Notes under the pieces: model-generated
Told to the model about the DNA's origin: nothing
What the model saw: the letters and a program-made list of their open reading frames with translations, nothing else
The model's database searches: none
NCBI GenBank assembly: GCA_003225455.1
Contig: QIAB01000033.1
Span: 1-53,727 of the forward strand
Reading direction: 5' to 3'
DNA: 53,727 nt
Source: Acidobacteriota bacterium
GTDB lineage: Bacteria > Acidobacteriota > Terriglobia > Terriglobales > Acidobacteriaceae
In this document: positions 8,531 through 18,268 of the stretch, one piece after another
Position numbering within the stretch: position 1 is the first letter of the stretch
Layout: every line of letters starts with the position of its first letter
Position numbers and translations under genes: made by a program

Positions 8531-10143
8531 ATGAAAAATAAATTCGCAGTGGCCTTGGCCGGCGCTCTTGCGCTTGCAGCATTCGTTCCCGGCGCATCCG
8601 CCGACTCACATATTAATGAACGTAACCACATCCGCCACGTCCTGCTGATCAGCGTCGACGGTCTGCACGCGCTCGATGTGGCCAATTTTGTCCAGAGCCA
8701 TCCCAACTCTGCGCTGGCCGAGTTGTCGAGTCATGCCCTCACTTATTCCAACGCGCGCACACCTTCCCTTTCGGATTCTTTTCCCGGCCTGCTCGCGCTC
8801 GTGACTGGCGGGTCGCCTGTCAGCCACGGCTTGTTCTATGACGTCAGCTACGACCGCGCGATTTTCGATCCCACCAACACAACCTGCTCGGGGTCTCCGG
8901 GAAACACCATGGTATTTGACGAGAGCATCGACCTGTATAACTCGTCGAATGTCTCGCTGAATGTGATCGATCCCACAAACTGCCGCGTGTCCTGGACTCC
9001 CATGGTAACTGCGTGCCGTTGTTTCCACACAGCGCGCTGCGGACCAACACTATTTTCGAGGTGGTCAAGGCCTCGGGCGGACAAACGGCCTGGGCAGACA
9101 AGCATCCTGCTTACGATCTGGTGAACGGTCCTTCGGGCACGGGCGTGGATGATCTATACACGCCGGAAATCACCAACAACAACGGATTCGATGCGACCGT
9201 CAGCGTTGTCTGCACGGTCGACAACGATCAGCTAAAAGTTAAGGCGATCATTAACGAAATTCATGGCCTGAGGCACGACGGCACACCCGGACCAGGCGTC
9301 CCGGCAGTCTTCGGTATGAACTTCCAGGCGGTAAGCGTAGGGCAGAAGCTGGCCAAAGACAACTCCGATGGAAGCTGCACGGAAGATACAGGGCCGCTGA
9401 ACGGGCAACCTGGAGGCTACACCGACGGTGCTGGGACACCGAGCGCTGTTCTTGCCTATGGGCTGCAGAAAACTGACGACGCCCTGGGCAGCATGATCCA
9501 GGCACTTAAAGATCAGGGTATTTATGACTCGACCCTATTCATCGTCAGCGCCAAGCACGGGCAGTCGCCAATAAATCCGGTGAAGGTCAACAAGCCGGGC
9601 CACTTCGCAGACCTGGTCGCGGCTCTTCCTGATGCCGGAACGAACGCCGGCGCTCTCGCCATTGCCAGTGCCGCTGCTTGCGGCAGTGGCCCTTGCGGCT
9701 TTGTCCAGGATGATGATATAGCGCTGATCTGGCTGCAGGATCAGAGCCAGAGCCCGGCAGTTGCGGCTTATCTGAACACCAACGCTATTGCGCTGTTCGC
9801 CGATGACGTGATGGGCGGGACCGAGCTCAAGCTGAAGTTCAACGATCCAACGAAGGATAGCCGCACACCCGATATCATCGTTCAACCCGTGTACGGCACT
9901 ATCTATACCGCTTCGACAAAGAAGAATGCCGAGCACGGCGGCTTCAGCTTCGGTGACACCAACGTCGGCCTCATCGTCTCGAACCCAGAGCTGCGCGCCG
10001 GCGTCCTGAAGACTCCGGTGGCAACCTCGCAGGTGGCGCCAACGATCCTGAAGGCGCTGGGCATTGATCCGCAAAACTTGAAGTCAGTTAGGGTCGAGAA
10101 AACCGACGTGTTACCTGGACTGCCGTTTGTCCGGGAGAAATAG
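8531..10143 (+). pseudogene. Secreted alkaline-phosphatase/phosphodiesterase-superfamily protein, frameshifted
   Basis: Two frames together encode one type I phosphodiesterase/nucleotide pyrophosphatase-like enzyme of about 537 residues. The first begins MKNKFAVALAGALALAAF (signal peptide) after AGGAGG, with metal ligand Asp in LLISVDGLHALD and the catalytic-loop region SLSDSFPGLLALVTGG. The second carries the remaining metal-site motifs SAKHGQSP and AEHGGFSFGDTNVGL. Reading crosses from one frame to the other near 8977-8979. Adding one A to the AAA there would give IDPTKLPRVLDSHGNCVP and restore a smooth family-like sequence. No standard slippery heptamer is present, so this is either a genuine one-base deletion or a base-calling error. 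If intact, the protein would hydrolyse phosphoesters outside the cytoplasm. Confidence 0.85.
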
Positions 10144-10170
10144 CCCTCTTCAGGACAGCAGCGAACGCTA

Positions 10171-10189
10171 GGGGAGCGTCAAGCTCCCC
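10171..10189. repeat. Hairpin between convergent genes
   Basis: GGGGAGC-GTCAA-GCTCCCC forms a perfect 7-bp stem between the phosphatase gene and the convergent decarboxylase gene. No T tract follows on either strand, so it may be a palindromic repeat or a weak bidirectional terminator. Confidence 0.5.
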
Positions 10190-10218
10190 CGTGTCCGCTG
10201 AAACGTGGTTGAGCTGCA

Positions 10219-11706
10219 TCAGGCCGCAGATTTCTCGATCTCACGGCCGATCCGCAGCGCCTCGCGCACAAATAGATCGAAATCTTCGCTGCGGCTGCGA
10301 TGGTTACAAATAGACACTCGGAGCGCAAATTTTCCGCCCAGAATTGCCACTGATGGCGCCGCGATTCCCTGTTCCTGCAATCGCATCAGCAGTTCGCGAT
10401 TGAGCGCGTTCAGTGACTGTTCATCTCGTACTCTGCCCCTGTAGCGAAGACAAATGATGTTTAGCTCACCGCGAGCCACTAGCTCAAGCTCCTCACTGGA
10501 TTCAACTAGCCCAGCCAGATAACGCGCCTGTTCGATATTTTGTTCAAAAAGTTCGCCATATTTGCGCAGGCCGTGCTCCTTGAGGCACATCCAGACTTTC
10601 AGCGCGCGGAAACCACGCGACAGCTCCGGGCCATAATCGGAAAGCCAGCGCTCGCCTGAGCACAGTCCGCGCGGCATGCGCGAAAGATAACCTGCCGCTT
10701 CGCTGAATGCTTCGCGATGCTGGGATTCATCGCGCACCAGCACGCAGCCTACGTCGTAAGGCATCTGCATCCACTTGTGCAAATCGAATGCCAGCGAATC
10801 GGCCCGCTCCATGCCGCGCAGCATCGGTCGCAGCGAATCGGAAATTGCCAGCGGAGCGCCGATCGCGCCGTCTACGTGGAACCACAGACCGTGCTCTGCG
10901 CAGAGATCGGCAAGCCCCGCGAGATCGTCAACCGCGCCTGTATTCACCGTGCCTGCGTTGCCGATCACGCAAAGCGGTTTCAGGCCATCGTGTTTATGGC
11001 GCGAGATCGCATCTTGCAAAGCAGCGATGTTGATCTTGAAATCGGTGCCGGCCCCGATCGGGCAAAAAGACTGCTTGCCGAACCCCAAAAGCTGCAATCC
11101 CTTGATGATGGAATTGTGGGTCTCGCTCGAGCCATAGAACATCATGCGCGCGGGGGCAGGGAAAAGTCCGTCTTCCTTCACATTGATCCCGGCCTTGGCG
11201 TGGCGCGCGACCGCCAGGCCGATGATGTTGGCCATGGAAGCGCCGGTCACTAGTAAACCGCTCGACTCCGCGGGGAAACCAAGCGCCTGTTTCATCCAGT
11301 CAATCACCTGCCGCTCCACGAGAGTTGGTGCGTGATCTCCGCTGCCGAGATTAGGATTTATTCCCGCGGCGAGCATATCGGCCAGCATGCCAAGGCCCGA
11401 GCCTGCGCCGATCACCCATGCCCAGAATCGCGGATGAAGATTGCCTTCAGCGTAAGGCAGTACGTAGCGGCGGAAGTCTTCGTAGGCCTTTTCTGCGCCT
11501 TCACCGTCAACGGGCGGGGAGGTTCGAAACCGTTGCCGAACTTCTGAAGGAATCGGCTGCCATACCGGACGCTGCGCGATAGTCGCAAGATGATCGATCA
11601 TGTCATCCACCATGCGGTGGCCGAGCTGCCGCAATTCTGACCAGTCTTGCGGATCGAGTCCTTGTTCTGTTCTTGTGATTGGCTGCAAATAAGTTGAGGC
11701 TTCCAT
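10219..11706 (-). CDS. PLP-dependent aromatic-L-amino-acid-type decarboxylase (group II)
   Basis: A 495-residue group II pyridoxal-phosphate decarboxylase. Key sites are H197 in SSETHNS (ring stacking), D279 in FHVDGA (pyridine N contact) and K311 in FDLHKWMQMPYD (Schiff-base lysine). NPNLGSGDHAPTLVE around residues 118-130 is the usual substrate-side segment. The length suits the aromatic amino acid or glutamate decarboxylase families; the exact amino acid cannot be told. AGGA lies 8 bases upstream of the ATG. It is cytosolic. The next gene upstream on the same strand is a MocR-type regulator 102 bases away, which makes control by that regulator plausible. Confidence 0.9.
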   Translation of the reverse strand: MEASTYLQPITRTEQGLDPQDWSELRQLGHRMVDDMIDHLATIAQRPVWQPIPSEVRQRFRTSPPVDGEGAEKAYEDFRRYVLPYAEGNLHPRFWAWVIGAGSGLGMLADMLAAGINPNLGSGDHAPTLVERQVIDWMKQALGFPAESSGLLVTGASMANIIGLAVARHAKAGINVKEDGLFPAPARMMFYGSSETHNSIIKGLQLLGFGKQSFCPIGAGTDFKINIAALQDAISRHKHDGLKPLCVIGNAGTVNTGAVDDLAGLADLCAEHGLWFHVDGAIGAPLAISDSLRPMLRGMERADSLAFDLHKWMQMPYDVGCVLVRDESQHREAFSEAAGYLSRMPRGLCSGERWLSDYGPELSRGFRALKVWMCLKEHGLRKYGELFEQNIEQARYLAGLVESSEELELVARGELNIICLRYRGRVRDEQSLNALNRELLMRLQEQGIAAPSVAILGGKFALRVSICNHRSRSEDFDLFVREALRIGREIEKSAA

Positions 11707-11808
11707 GAGATGAATCCTAGTGCGGGGCCGCTCAATCGAACAGATTCAGGAAAGTGAAAAACGAGGGAGTACACTTTGCTCGATCAAACGCTTACTGCGG
11801 ACTCGTTA

Positions 11809-13260
11809 TCAAACCAAGCGCGATGCTTGAGCCTTCTCGCATAGCCGGGCGAGCGTCAGCAGCGCGCGATCGTAAATTTCGGACCAAACATGCCCACAAT
11901 TAATCCGAATATGATTCTTGTATTGGCCAGTTGCAGAAAAGATCGTCCCCGGCAAGATGCTGATGTTCTCCGCCAGGGCAGCGCGATACAGTTTGAGCGC
12001 ATTGATCTGTGGCGGGAACTCGATCCACAGCATGTATCCGCCCGCCGGACGGCTGATTCGAGTGCCTTGCGGAAAATACTTTGCCATTGCGTGGCGAACG
12101 CTCTCCACTTGTCCCACCAGTCGCGTGCGCAGCCGCTTCAGGTAACGATCATAGCCGCCAGTCTCCAGGAATTCTGCAATCACCCTCTGCTGCAATGACG
12201 GGCTGGCCACCGAAGTAAGGAGCTTCAGCCGCTCCACTTCCTCGCGAAAACGGCCCGCCACTACCCACCCGATCCGGTATCCCGGCGAAAGAATTTTTGA
12301 AAACGAAGAGTAGAGAATCACCAGACCATTGCGATCAAATGCCTTTGCGGTGCGTGGCCGCAGATCTTGGTGCGCGAGATCGCCATACACGTCATCCTCG
12401 ATCAGGGGAACATTCCAGCGCGCGGTCAGATCCACCAGCGCTTTCTTGTACTGGTCCGGCAAAACGTAACCCAAAGGGTTATGCGAATTGGTCATAACTA
12501 CGCAGGCCTTCACGCGATGCTTGCGGATCGCCGCCTCCAGCTGGTTCAGATCCATTCCGCACTGCGGATTCGTAGGGATTTCGATCACCCTCATGCCCAG
12601 CGATGCCGCGCTCTCCAGAATGCCGAAATACGTCGGACCCTCCATCGCGATCACATCGCCGGGCTTGGCCACGGCTCGGAGACTCAGATTGAGAGCTTCA
12701 AGCGCGCCGCAGGTCACGGCTATGTCGCGTGGCGAGAAGTTGCAGCCCATATCCGGCGAGCGGCGGGCAATCTGCCGGCGCAGCGCCTCCAGCCCCGGCG
12801 GGAAGTCATAACGCGCGCTGTGCTCCGGTTCACGCCGTACGATGCGGCGCAAGATCAAATTCAATCGCCGGTTGGGATACAGTTCCGGGCTGGCGCAGCC
12901 CGCACCTAGCGGAATATTGGCGGGGTTGTTCGCCGATTCCATCAGCTCAGCCATGATGGCGTTGGCCGTCACCGCCTTCGGCTGGGTTTTGGGAGCTTCA
13001 AATTGCGGCTCGGGGATGAGCGCAGAGAACGGAGTGCGCACGTAGAAGCCAGATTGCGGCCGCGCTTCCAGATAGCCGCGACTCTCCAGCCACAAGTATG
13101 CTTGTAGCGCGGTTGACATGCTCACGCGCCGCTGGCGGCTGAGCCGGCGAAGCGATGGAACGCGGTCGCCAGGGCGTAGCGCTCCGCGAGCGACTTGCTG
13201 CGTCATGCTTTCCGCAATTTGCAAATAAAGTGGGGATTCGGTGCGCGCTGCGGTTGCCAT
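11809..13260 (-). CDS. MocR/PdxR-type GntR regulator with aminotransferase domain
   Basis: A 483-residue fusion. Residues about 8-78 are a GntR-type winged helix (PLYLQIAESMTQQVARG, PGDRVPSLRRLSR, SGFYVRTP). Residues about 115-475 are a class I aminotransferase fold with NSHNPLGYVL, D290 in IEDDVYGDL and K322 in YSSFSKILSPGYRIGW as the PLP lysine. MocR proteins bind DNA and use the aminotransferase fold as a ligand sensor, often without transaminase activity. The adjacent PLP decarboxylase on the same strand is a natural target, but this is inference. Start ATG 13260 has no strong ribosome site, though the N-terminus fits the family. Confidence 0.9.
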   Translation of the reverse strand: MATAARTESPLYLQIAESMTQQVARGALRPGDRVPSLRRLSRQRRVSMSTALQAYLWLESRGYLEARPQSGFYVRTPFSALIPEPQFEAPKTQPKAVTANAIMAELMESANNPANIPLGAGCASPELYPNRRLNLILRRIVRREPEHSARYDFPPGLEALRRQIARRSPDMGCNFSPRDIAVTCGALEALNLSLRAVAKPGDVIAMEGPTYFGILESAASLGMRVIEIPTNPQCGMDLNQLEAAIRKHRVKACVVMTNSHNPLGYVLPDQYKKALVDLTARWNVPLIEDDVYGDLAHQDLRPRTAKAFDRNGLVILYSSFSKILSPGYRIGWVVAGRFREEVERLKLLTSVASPSLQQRVIAEFLETGGYDRYLKRLRTRLVGQVESVRHAMAKYFPQGTRISRPAGGYMLWIEFPPQINALKLYRAALAENISILPGTIFSATGQYKNHIRINCGHVWSEIYDRALLTLARLCEKAQASRLV

Positions 13261-13382
13261 GTTGCGGATGATAACAGATCAGCAAGCATTGGTACTGTAC
13301 CGGTAGCAGTCACACAGATCTGTATTGGTATAGAACAGTGCGGGTGCGGATTAGCCTGATCTTGCGCTCGGGTGGGATGCCT

Positions 13383-13532
13383 TCAGATTGGGGTTCCCGT
13401 TTTCAGCAGCTCATTTATGCGTTGCACCGGCGCCACAAGTTTGTCAGTATTTTGTTCTTCGGACGCCTCTTTGCAGAGCTGTTGGAGCTCGGGCGATAAT
13501 CCATCCCCCAGCGGCACAAAACACCTTCCCAT
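13383..13532 (-). CDS. Small helical protein (49 residues)
   Basis: A short frame encoding MGRCFVPLGDG followed by LSPELQQLCKEASEEQNTDK and a leucine-rich helix ending in TGTPI. The pattern L-x2-LC-x2-A-x2-EQ-x4-KL-x5-N-x-LL also opens the response regulator at 21415-21978 (LAQKAANEQDPKKLL...LNQAL). This suggests a conserved Acidobacteriota helical module. No good ribosome site precedes the ATG, so the start could differ. It sits on the same strand as the MocR gene, 122 bases upstream of it. Function unknown. Confidence 0.55.
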   Translation of the reverse strand: MGRCFVPLGDGLSPELQQLCKEASEEQNTDKLVAPVQRINELLKTGTPI

Positions 13533-13574
13533 CGCGGATCTGAGACGTCGGGTTTATAACATGAGTGAAACAGG

Positions 13575-13652
13575 GTAGCGCCGCCGTCTCGGCGGCCCGA
13601 TATGCGGGCGGGACGCCCGCCCGCCAGACAGCCGGCCGGAGGCCGGCGCTAC
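13575..13652. repeat. REP-like palindromic element (GTAGCG...CGCTAC)
   Basis: A 78-bp intergenic block bounded by GTAGCG and CGCTAC containing three nested GC-rich hairpins (GCCGCC..GGCGGC, GCGGGCG..CGCCCGC, GCCGGCC..GGCCGGC). The same boundary hexamers enclose a 47-bp element at 36017-36063, so this is a dispersed repeat family. Confidence 0.75.
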
Positions 13653-13661
13653 GAATAGACT

Positions 13662-14018
13662 ATGTCCGACTCGTGGAAAATTTCCATGTCGGCTTACCAG
13701 GCGTTCGAACTCGTCGACATGCGTGTGGGCCGCGTCACGCGCGTGGAAGACCATCCTCGCGCGCGCAAGCCGGCCTACAAGCTGTGGATTGATTTCGGCC
13801 CCGAATTTGGGGTCAAGACCTCCAGCGCACAGATTATTCCCAATTATTCCAAGCAGGATTTAATGGATAGGCTCGTGGTTTGTGCTGTGAATCTGGGTGT
13901 AAGAAACATCGCCGGATTTGCATCTGAGGTTCTGACGATGGGCATGAGCGACGACAAAGGAAACGTCGTGCTCTTACAGCCGGCAAGTGATGTGCCGCCA
14001 GGTTCGCGGATCTTCTGA
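13662..14018 (+). CDS. csaA: CsaA-like tRNA-binding domain protein
   Basis: A 118-residue OB-fold protein of the CsaA type. The DMRVGRVTRVEDHPRARKPAYK block and KTSSAQIIPNYS are the family's dimer and tRNA-binding signatures, and the end LLQPASDVPPGSRI matches. CsaA binds tRNA and has chaperone- and secretion-linked roles in Bacillus. The ATG at 13662 gives about ten extra residues before the conserved core, and an internal ATG (13689) is possible. It is a single gene, with a 189-base gap before mnmG holding no other recognised gene. Confidence 0.88.
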   Translation: MSDSWKISMSAYQAFELVDMRVGRVTRVEDHPRARKPAYKLWIDFGPEFGVKTSSAQIIPNYSKQDLMDRLVVCAVNLGVRNIAGFASEVLTMGMSDDKGNVVLLQPASDVPPGSRIF

Positions 14019-14207
14019 TTATTTCCTGTGCCAAAAAATCGTTGTCGACGGGATTGGTGCTGCGTTTTTGAGCGACTGATTTTCTGGGCGCTGGCAACCG
14101 TGCATGGCCGGAAATCAGGATCGGGGCAGCGCATATCCGGCACCTCTGCGCGGTGATTATCCGCCCGCGTGTCAACTGCGAGTTGCTAAAATGAATTAAG
14201 GATCAGC

Positions 14208-16283
14208 GTGCCGCAATTCACCGAACAATTCGATGTCGTCGTTGTTGGTGCTGGTCATGCCGGATGCGAGGCTGCAATGGCCTGCGCACGCATGGGCCTA
14301 AAGAGCGCGCTTTTCACCCTCAACGTTGATCTGATCGCGCAGATGTCTTGCAACCCCGCAGTGGGTGGTATCGCCAAAGGCCACCTGGTGCGCGAGGTCG
14401 ACGCCCTCGGTGGCATCATGGGCGAAGTCACCGATGCTGTCGGCATTCAATTTCGTCTCTTGAACACTTCGCGCGGGCCAGCCGTCTGGTCTCCGCGCGC
14501 CCAGTGCGACAAGCAAGCCTATCGCTTAAAAATGCGTGAAGTGCTCGAATCGCAGCCGAACCTCAAAATCAAGCAGGCTGAAGTCGCGGACTTGATTGTC
14601 GAGGAGGCCACAGATCACGTGGAGACGGCCGCCCTCGGCCGTCTGGACGAGCGAAGCTCGGCAGAAGCCAACGACCAAGCGCCAACGACCAAGGGCCAAC
14701 GACGGGTCCTCGGCATCCGCCTCCGCGACGGCCGTACGGTGGGTGCACTAGCGGTGATCATCACCACCGGGACATTTCTCAACGGCCTCATCCACTGCGG
14801 CGAGCAGCAATATCCTGCGGGGCGTTCGGGTGAACCGCCTGCGGTCCTCCTTGGCGAAGCGCTGAAGAAACTGGGGCTGCGCGGTTGCCGCTTGAAGACA
14901 GGAACGCCTCCTCGTCTCGATGGCCGCACCATCGACTGGTCCCGCTTCCAGCTTCAGCCGGGCGATCTTGATCCCACGCCCTTCAGCTTTCGCACGAAGC
15001 GCGTCGCGCACCACGACTCGCAGGTGCCTTGCTACATTGCGTATACGACCGAAGAGACGCACCGCATCATTCGCGAGAACGTCCACCGCTCGCCCATGTA
15101 CAGCGGCCAGATCAAGTCCATCGGGCCGCGTTATTGCCCATCAATCGAAGACAAGATCGTTAAATTTCCGGACAAAACCACGCATCAGCTTTTCCTTGAG
15201 CCGGAAGGCCTGAACACGCACGAGATATACGTCAACGGAATGAGCACATCGCTTCCGGTCGAGGTCCAGCTTGCGATTTTGAAATCTGTTCCTGGCCTCG
15301 AAACTGCTGAAATGCTCCGGCCTGGTTATGCCATCGAATACGACGCCATCGATCCCACGGAACTTGAGCGCACGTTAGAAACGAAGAAAATTTCCGGTCT
15401 CTTCCTCGCCGGCCAGATCAATGGAACAAGCGGATACGAAGAAGCGGCATGTCAGGGCCTGATGGCGGGGGTCAACGCCGCACTGAAAGTCAAGAATGAG
15501 CCGCCGCTGGTTCTGGATCGGACCGAGGCCTACACGGCGATCCTTATTGACGACCTGATTTCCAAGGGCACGAACGAGCCTTATCGCATGTTCACGTCAC
15601 GCGCGGAGTTTCGTTTGCACCTACGCATTGACAACGCCGACCGTCGGCTCAGTCCGCATGGCCGCCGCGTCGGATTGATTTCGGATGAAGCGTGGGCGGA
15701 TTTTCAAGCCAAACAAGAACGCTTAGCTTCAATGAAAGACTGTCTGGAAAAAACGAGGTTCACCACGGCGATGCTTGGCCGGATCAGCACGAATCACGTA
15801 GGGGCGGACGCCCGCGTCCGCCCGGGCGAGCGCGACTATACTGCTTCAGTCGGCCAATCTCTCGCCCAACTCCTCAAGCGTCCTGAGGTTACTATCGAGC
15901 ATCTCGTGCCGGTGCTGCAAGAATTGGCTCCTTCATTTTTCCAGCGCGACTCCTCAGCGCCCTCTGCGATTGATCTTTCATCCGAACTCCGCAACGAACT
16001 TAAATCCATCGAAACCGAAATCAAGTACGAAGGCTATCTCCAGCAGCAACAGCGCGCCATCGAGCGCCTCAAGAAAGCCGAACAACGCAACATTCCCGAA
16101 TGGTTCGATTACCACTCGGTCAGCGGCCTCTCCCGCGAGATGCAGGAGAAGCTCGTCAAAATTCGCCCTCGCACTCTCGGCCACGCCAGCCGGATCCCCG
16201 GAGTTACCCCAGCAGCCGTTTCGTTGGTCAATGTCTACATCGAAATTCAGGCACGCCGCCGCGAACACGCCACTGCAATTTAG
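14208..16283 (+). CDS. mnmG: MnmG (GidA), tRNA uridine-34 carboxymethylaminomethyl modification enzyme
   Basis: A 691-residue FAD enzyme that, with MnmE, installs cmnm5 on U34 of certain tRNAs. The N-terminal dinucleotide fold is [41 protein letters not shown] and [17 protein letters not shown] are diagnostic. GTG 14208 follows AAGGA at good spacing. The protein is longer than the usual 620-630 residues because of two extra segments, one about 140-165 ([16 protein letters not shown]...) and one near 527-542 ([14 protein letters not shown]). Each overlaps a perfect 9-bp palindrome in the DNA. Both keep the frame and fall between conserved blocks, so the enzyme is probably active. Confidence 0.95.
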   Translation: MPQFTEQFDVVVVGAGHAGCEAAMACARMGLKSALFTLNVDLIAQMSCNPAVGGIAKGHLVREVDALGGIMGEVTDAVGIQFRLLNTSRGPAVWSPRAQCDKQAYRLKMREVLESQPNLKIKQAEVADLIVEEATDHVETAALGRLDERSSAEANDQAPTTKGQRRVLGIRLRDGRTVGALAVIITTGTFLNGLIHCGEQQYPAGRSGEPPAVLLGEALKKLGLRGCRLKTGTPPRLDGRTIDWSRFQLQPGDLDPTPFSFRTKRVAHHDSQVPCYIAYTTEETHRIIRENVHRSPMYSGQIKSIGPRYCPSIEDKIVKFPDKTTHQLFLEPEGLNTHEIYVNGMSTSLPVEVQLAILKSVPGLETAEMLRPGYAIEYDAIDPTELERTLETKKISGLFLAGQINGTSGYEEAACQGLMAGVNAALKVKNEPPLVLDRTEAYTAILIDDLISKGTNEPYRMFTSRAEFRLHLRIDNADRRLSPHGRRVGLISDEAWADFQAKQERLASMKDCLEKTRFTTAMLGRISTNHVGADARVRPGERDYTASVGQSLAQLLKRPEVTIEHLVPVLQELAPSFFQRDSSAPSAIDLSSELRNELKSIETEIKYEGYLQQQQRAIERLKKAEQRNIPEWFDYHSVSGLSREMQEKLVKIRPRTLGHASRIPGVTPAAVSLVNVYIEIQARRREHATAI
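14623..14644. repeat. REP-like palindrome inside mnmG (first)
   Basis: AGACGGCCG-CCCT-CGGCCGTCT is a perfect 9-bp stem with a 4-base loop, within the first non-conserved insert of mnmG. It is followed at about 14670-14703 by a short tandem CCAACGACCAAG-like repeat typical of intergenic DNA, yet all of it is translated. Confidence 0.75.
15802..15823. repeat. REP-like palindrome inside mnmG (second)
   Basis: GGGCGGACG-CCCG-CGTCCGCCC is a perfect 9-bp stem with a 4-base loop, embedded in the second mnmG insert and encoding part of ADARVRPG. Its design matches the first intragenic palindrome. Confidence 0.75.
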
Positions 16284-16398
16284 GGCCTTCTCCGGCGCCA
16301 ACAGTACACGCTAAACTTTTTCGCGACGGGCCTGCGCCTCGCGACCTATCGAAGGCCCGCTAAGCAAATCGAAGTTTCTGTTGTGATAGGTTTTAAAG

Positions 16399-16872
16399 AT
16401 GAATTACGCCTGGATGGAAACACCAATCGGCCGGCTGCTACTAATCTCGGATGACAACGGACTCCGCCGAATTGATTTTGCAAATGGGAACAGCCGCCCA
16501 GATGCAGCATGGCACGACAACCCGGCCGCGCTGAAAGAGACGATCGGCCAGCTTGGCGCTTACTTCGCCAGCGAGCTGAAAGAATTTGACGTTCCTCTCG
16601 CTCCGGAAGGTACACAGTTTCAGAAAAATGTTTGGCGCTGTCTCTGTGAAATTCCTTATGGCGAAACAATCTCGTATGGCGAACTTGCACGTCACGTCGG
16701 CAATCCCAAGGCTTCGCGCGCCGTCGGCCTGGCGAATGGCGCGAACCCGATTCCCATCATTATTCCCTGCCATCGCGTGATTGGAAGCGATGGCAAGCTC
16801 ACCGGATACGGCGGTGGCCTTTCCGTGAAGGAGACGTTGCTCTCACTCGAAGCACAAGGTCGAGCGCGTTAG
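16399..16872 (+). CDS. ogt: Methylated-DNA--protein-cysteine methyltransferase
   Basis: A 157-residue O6-alkylguanine-DNA alkyltransferase. The acceptor Cys is C124 in IIPCHRVIG. RAVGLANGANPIPI precedes it and forms part of the DNA-binding and active-site region, with FQKNVWRCLCEIPYGETISYGELA upstream. The enzyme repairs O6-methylguanine by suicidal alkyl transfer. There is no N-terminal Ada-type zinc domain, so it is Ogt/MGMT-like. It lies 115 bases downstream of mnmG on the same strand and could be read through from it; its start lacks a strong ribosome site (GGTTTTAAAG precedes it). Confidence 0.93.
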   Translation: MNYAWMETPIGRLLLISDDNGLRRIDFANGNSRPDAAWHDNPAALKETIGQLGAYFASELKEFDVPLAPEGTQFQKNVWRCLCEIPYGETISYGELARHVGNPKASRAVGLANGANPIPIIIPCHRVIGSDGKLTGYGGGLSVKETLLSLEAQGRAR

Positions 16873-16989
16873 CTTTTAGCCGAATTGCGGAGCATCTTGG
16901 ATCCCGCCCTTCGAGACTCAATCATCACGTCACAAAGTTTCAGTGTCGGCTCACGGAAAAATGCGGTGCAGAACGCACGACTACGTTCG

Positions 16990-17200
16990 TTATGTGCAGT
17001 TCAACATCGCCTTCCCGCTTACCTTTGGGGAAGTGTTCTGCAAGCTATTACTCACGGTGATTTGCAGATCAGCGGGAGCCGTAGCGGTAATAGTGGATAA
17101 TCCTGGCGCAACGCATGTCGCAAATCCCGTGTCATCGATGGTTGCCGCTGCAGTGTTCGACGATTTCCACTTCACACCGTCCGCCACGTTAACTTTCCAT
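16990..17200 (-). pseudogene. Truncated inverted copy of the Ig-like lipoprotein gene
   Basis: About 70 codons closely matching the C-terminal part of the lipoprotein at 20882-21268, on the opposite strand: WKSSNTAAATIDDTG, ITATAPADLQITVSN and NTSPKVSG...LNCT are shared. The signal peptide, lipobox and first part of the Ig-like domain are missing and unrelated sequence precedes. It is a decayed partial duplicate. Around it, 16873-16989 and 17201-17327 show no gene. Confidence 0.75.
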
Positions 17201-17327
17201 ACTAGGAGGCAAGCGACGCGAGCACATCCAGCAGCTATTTGCCGAATTGACTGGATTGAGAAAAGCGGCCTAGAAACCCATACAACACCCTTCCTCGAAT
17301 GTCTCATCGAAATCGTGAGGTGCTCCA

Positions 17328-17666
17328 ATGCTTCAGTTTGTCTGTGATTCGTGCGGCGCTATCAAGCTAGATTCAGAAACGTGGATTGTGGGTATGGCAG
17401 CAGAGGCGGTTGGCACTGCTCGGCGGGAAGTTACGATCCAATCTGCTTGGGATCGAGCCACAGCTATGCATCCCCTTGCCGTACACTTCTGCTCTATCCA
17501 ATGCAAGGACGATTACATGGCTCAACTGTTCGCTCCTACTGTCCCTGCGAAGGAGATTATTCATGCAGGTCCAGCAAAGGTAGTGATCGAGCAAAGTGGT
17601 CCCTCAGTGGAGAGAGTAGTGGTAAAAGCCAAAAGCCGCATTCCACGATGGAAGCGTGCGGCTTGA
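17328..17666 (+). CDS. Small CxxC-type conserved protein (paralogue of 29792-30136)
   Basis: A 112-residue cytosolic protein starting MLQFVCDSCGAIK, with a second cysteine pair in HFCSIQCKDDYM. CxxC...CxxxC spaced about 50 residues apart suggests a zinc site. The middle (ETWIVGMAAEAVG...AHPLAVHFC-like) is shared with its paralogue on the other strand near 30 kb. GAGGTG lies 5 bases before the ATG, and the same ribosome-site block is kept in the paralogue. The C-terminus is basic (KSRIPRWKRAA). I do not recognise a named family, and its function is unknown. Confidence 0.75.
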   Translation: MLQFVCDSCGAIKLDSETWIVGMAAEAVGTARREVTIQSAWDRATAMHPLAVHFCSIQCKDDYMAQLFAPTVPAKEIIHAGPAKVVIEQSGPSVERVVVKAKSRIPRWKRAA

Positions 17667-17750
17667 ACAACTGCTTGGCCACAAATTTGCAGGCCATACC
17701 ACGAGGCCTCTCGGCATCCCACTAGCCATTGTTCTTGAGGAGTGTGCGCC

Positions 17751-18155
17751 ATGTGTCTCCGTGCGGTCCGATTCTGCCGAGCATTTCTCGCTTTCATCTT
17801 AGCTATATTCTTTGCCCTTCCACCAAGCTTGTTTGCGGAGTCTCATCTGGTAAATCCCGCAGAACTCCATCAGGAGTTGCTGAAGGCTTCTCGGATAAGG
17901 GTGGAGAATCAACACGCGATTCAGCAATTATTGTCCTCAGATGTAGGCAAAAAGGCGCTTCAATCCGTTCACGTGGATCAAGTCCAGGTGACACGAGCAA
18001 TCGCTGGACTGGACGACGCGGAACTGGCGCGGCTTGCCGAACGTGCTCGGCGGGGACAACAGGATTTCGCGGCGGGTTCGCTCAGCAAAGAGTCGTTACT
18101 GATTATTGCGGTCGCAGTAATTGTTGTGATTATTATTGTTGCTGTAAAAGTCTAA
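17751..18155 (+). CDS. PA2779/DUF6627-like small membrane protein
   Basis: A 134-residue protein. An N-terminal hydrophobic segment (FLAFILAIFFALPPSLFA) reads as a signal peptide or anchor. A helical middle (VNPAELHQELLKASR, LSSDVGKKALQSVHVD, LDDAELARLAERA) follows, and the C-terminus is a second membrane span (LLIIAVAVIVVIIIVAVKV). This layout resembles PA2779/DUF6627 proteins, which are often encoded beside lipoproteins or membrane-stress genes; the match is by pattern only. ATG 17751 is chosen because GAGGAG lies 8 bases upstream. A GTG at 17742 would overlap that ribosome site. Confidence 0.75.
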   Translation: MCLRAVRFCRAFLAFILAIFFALPPSLFAESHLVNPAELHQELLKASRIRVENQHAIQQLLSSDVGKKALQSVHVDQVQVTRAIAGLDDAELARLAERARRGQQDFAAGSLSKESLLIIAVAVIVVIIIVAVKV

Positions 18156-18268
18156 GGCATAGTAGTTTCGCCTGCTGTTGAAGACCTCATTCAAAAGCAG
18201 GCCAGCGGGAATCCTGGCGAGAGACGAAGGCTCTGAGTTTGTTCCCCATTTCGGGCTGATGGCGACCC

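Noticed and set aside
8970-8990. Programmed ribosomal frameshift in the phosphatase gene
   Set aside because: No X-XXY-YYZ slippery site at the frame change and no downstream pseudoknot that I can see.
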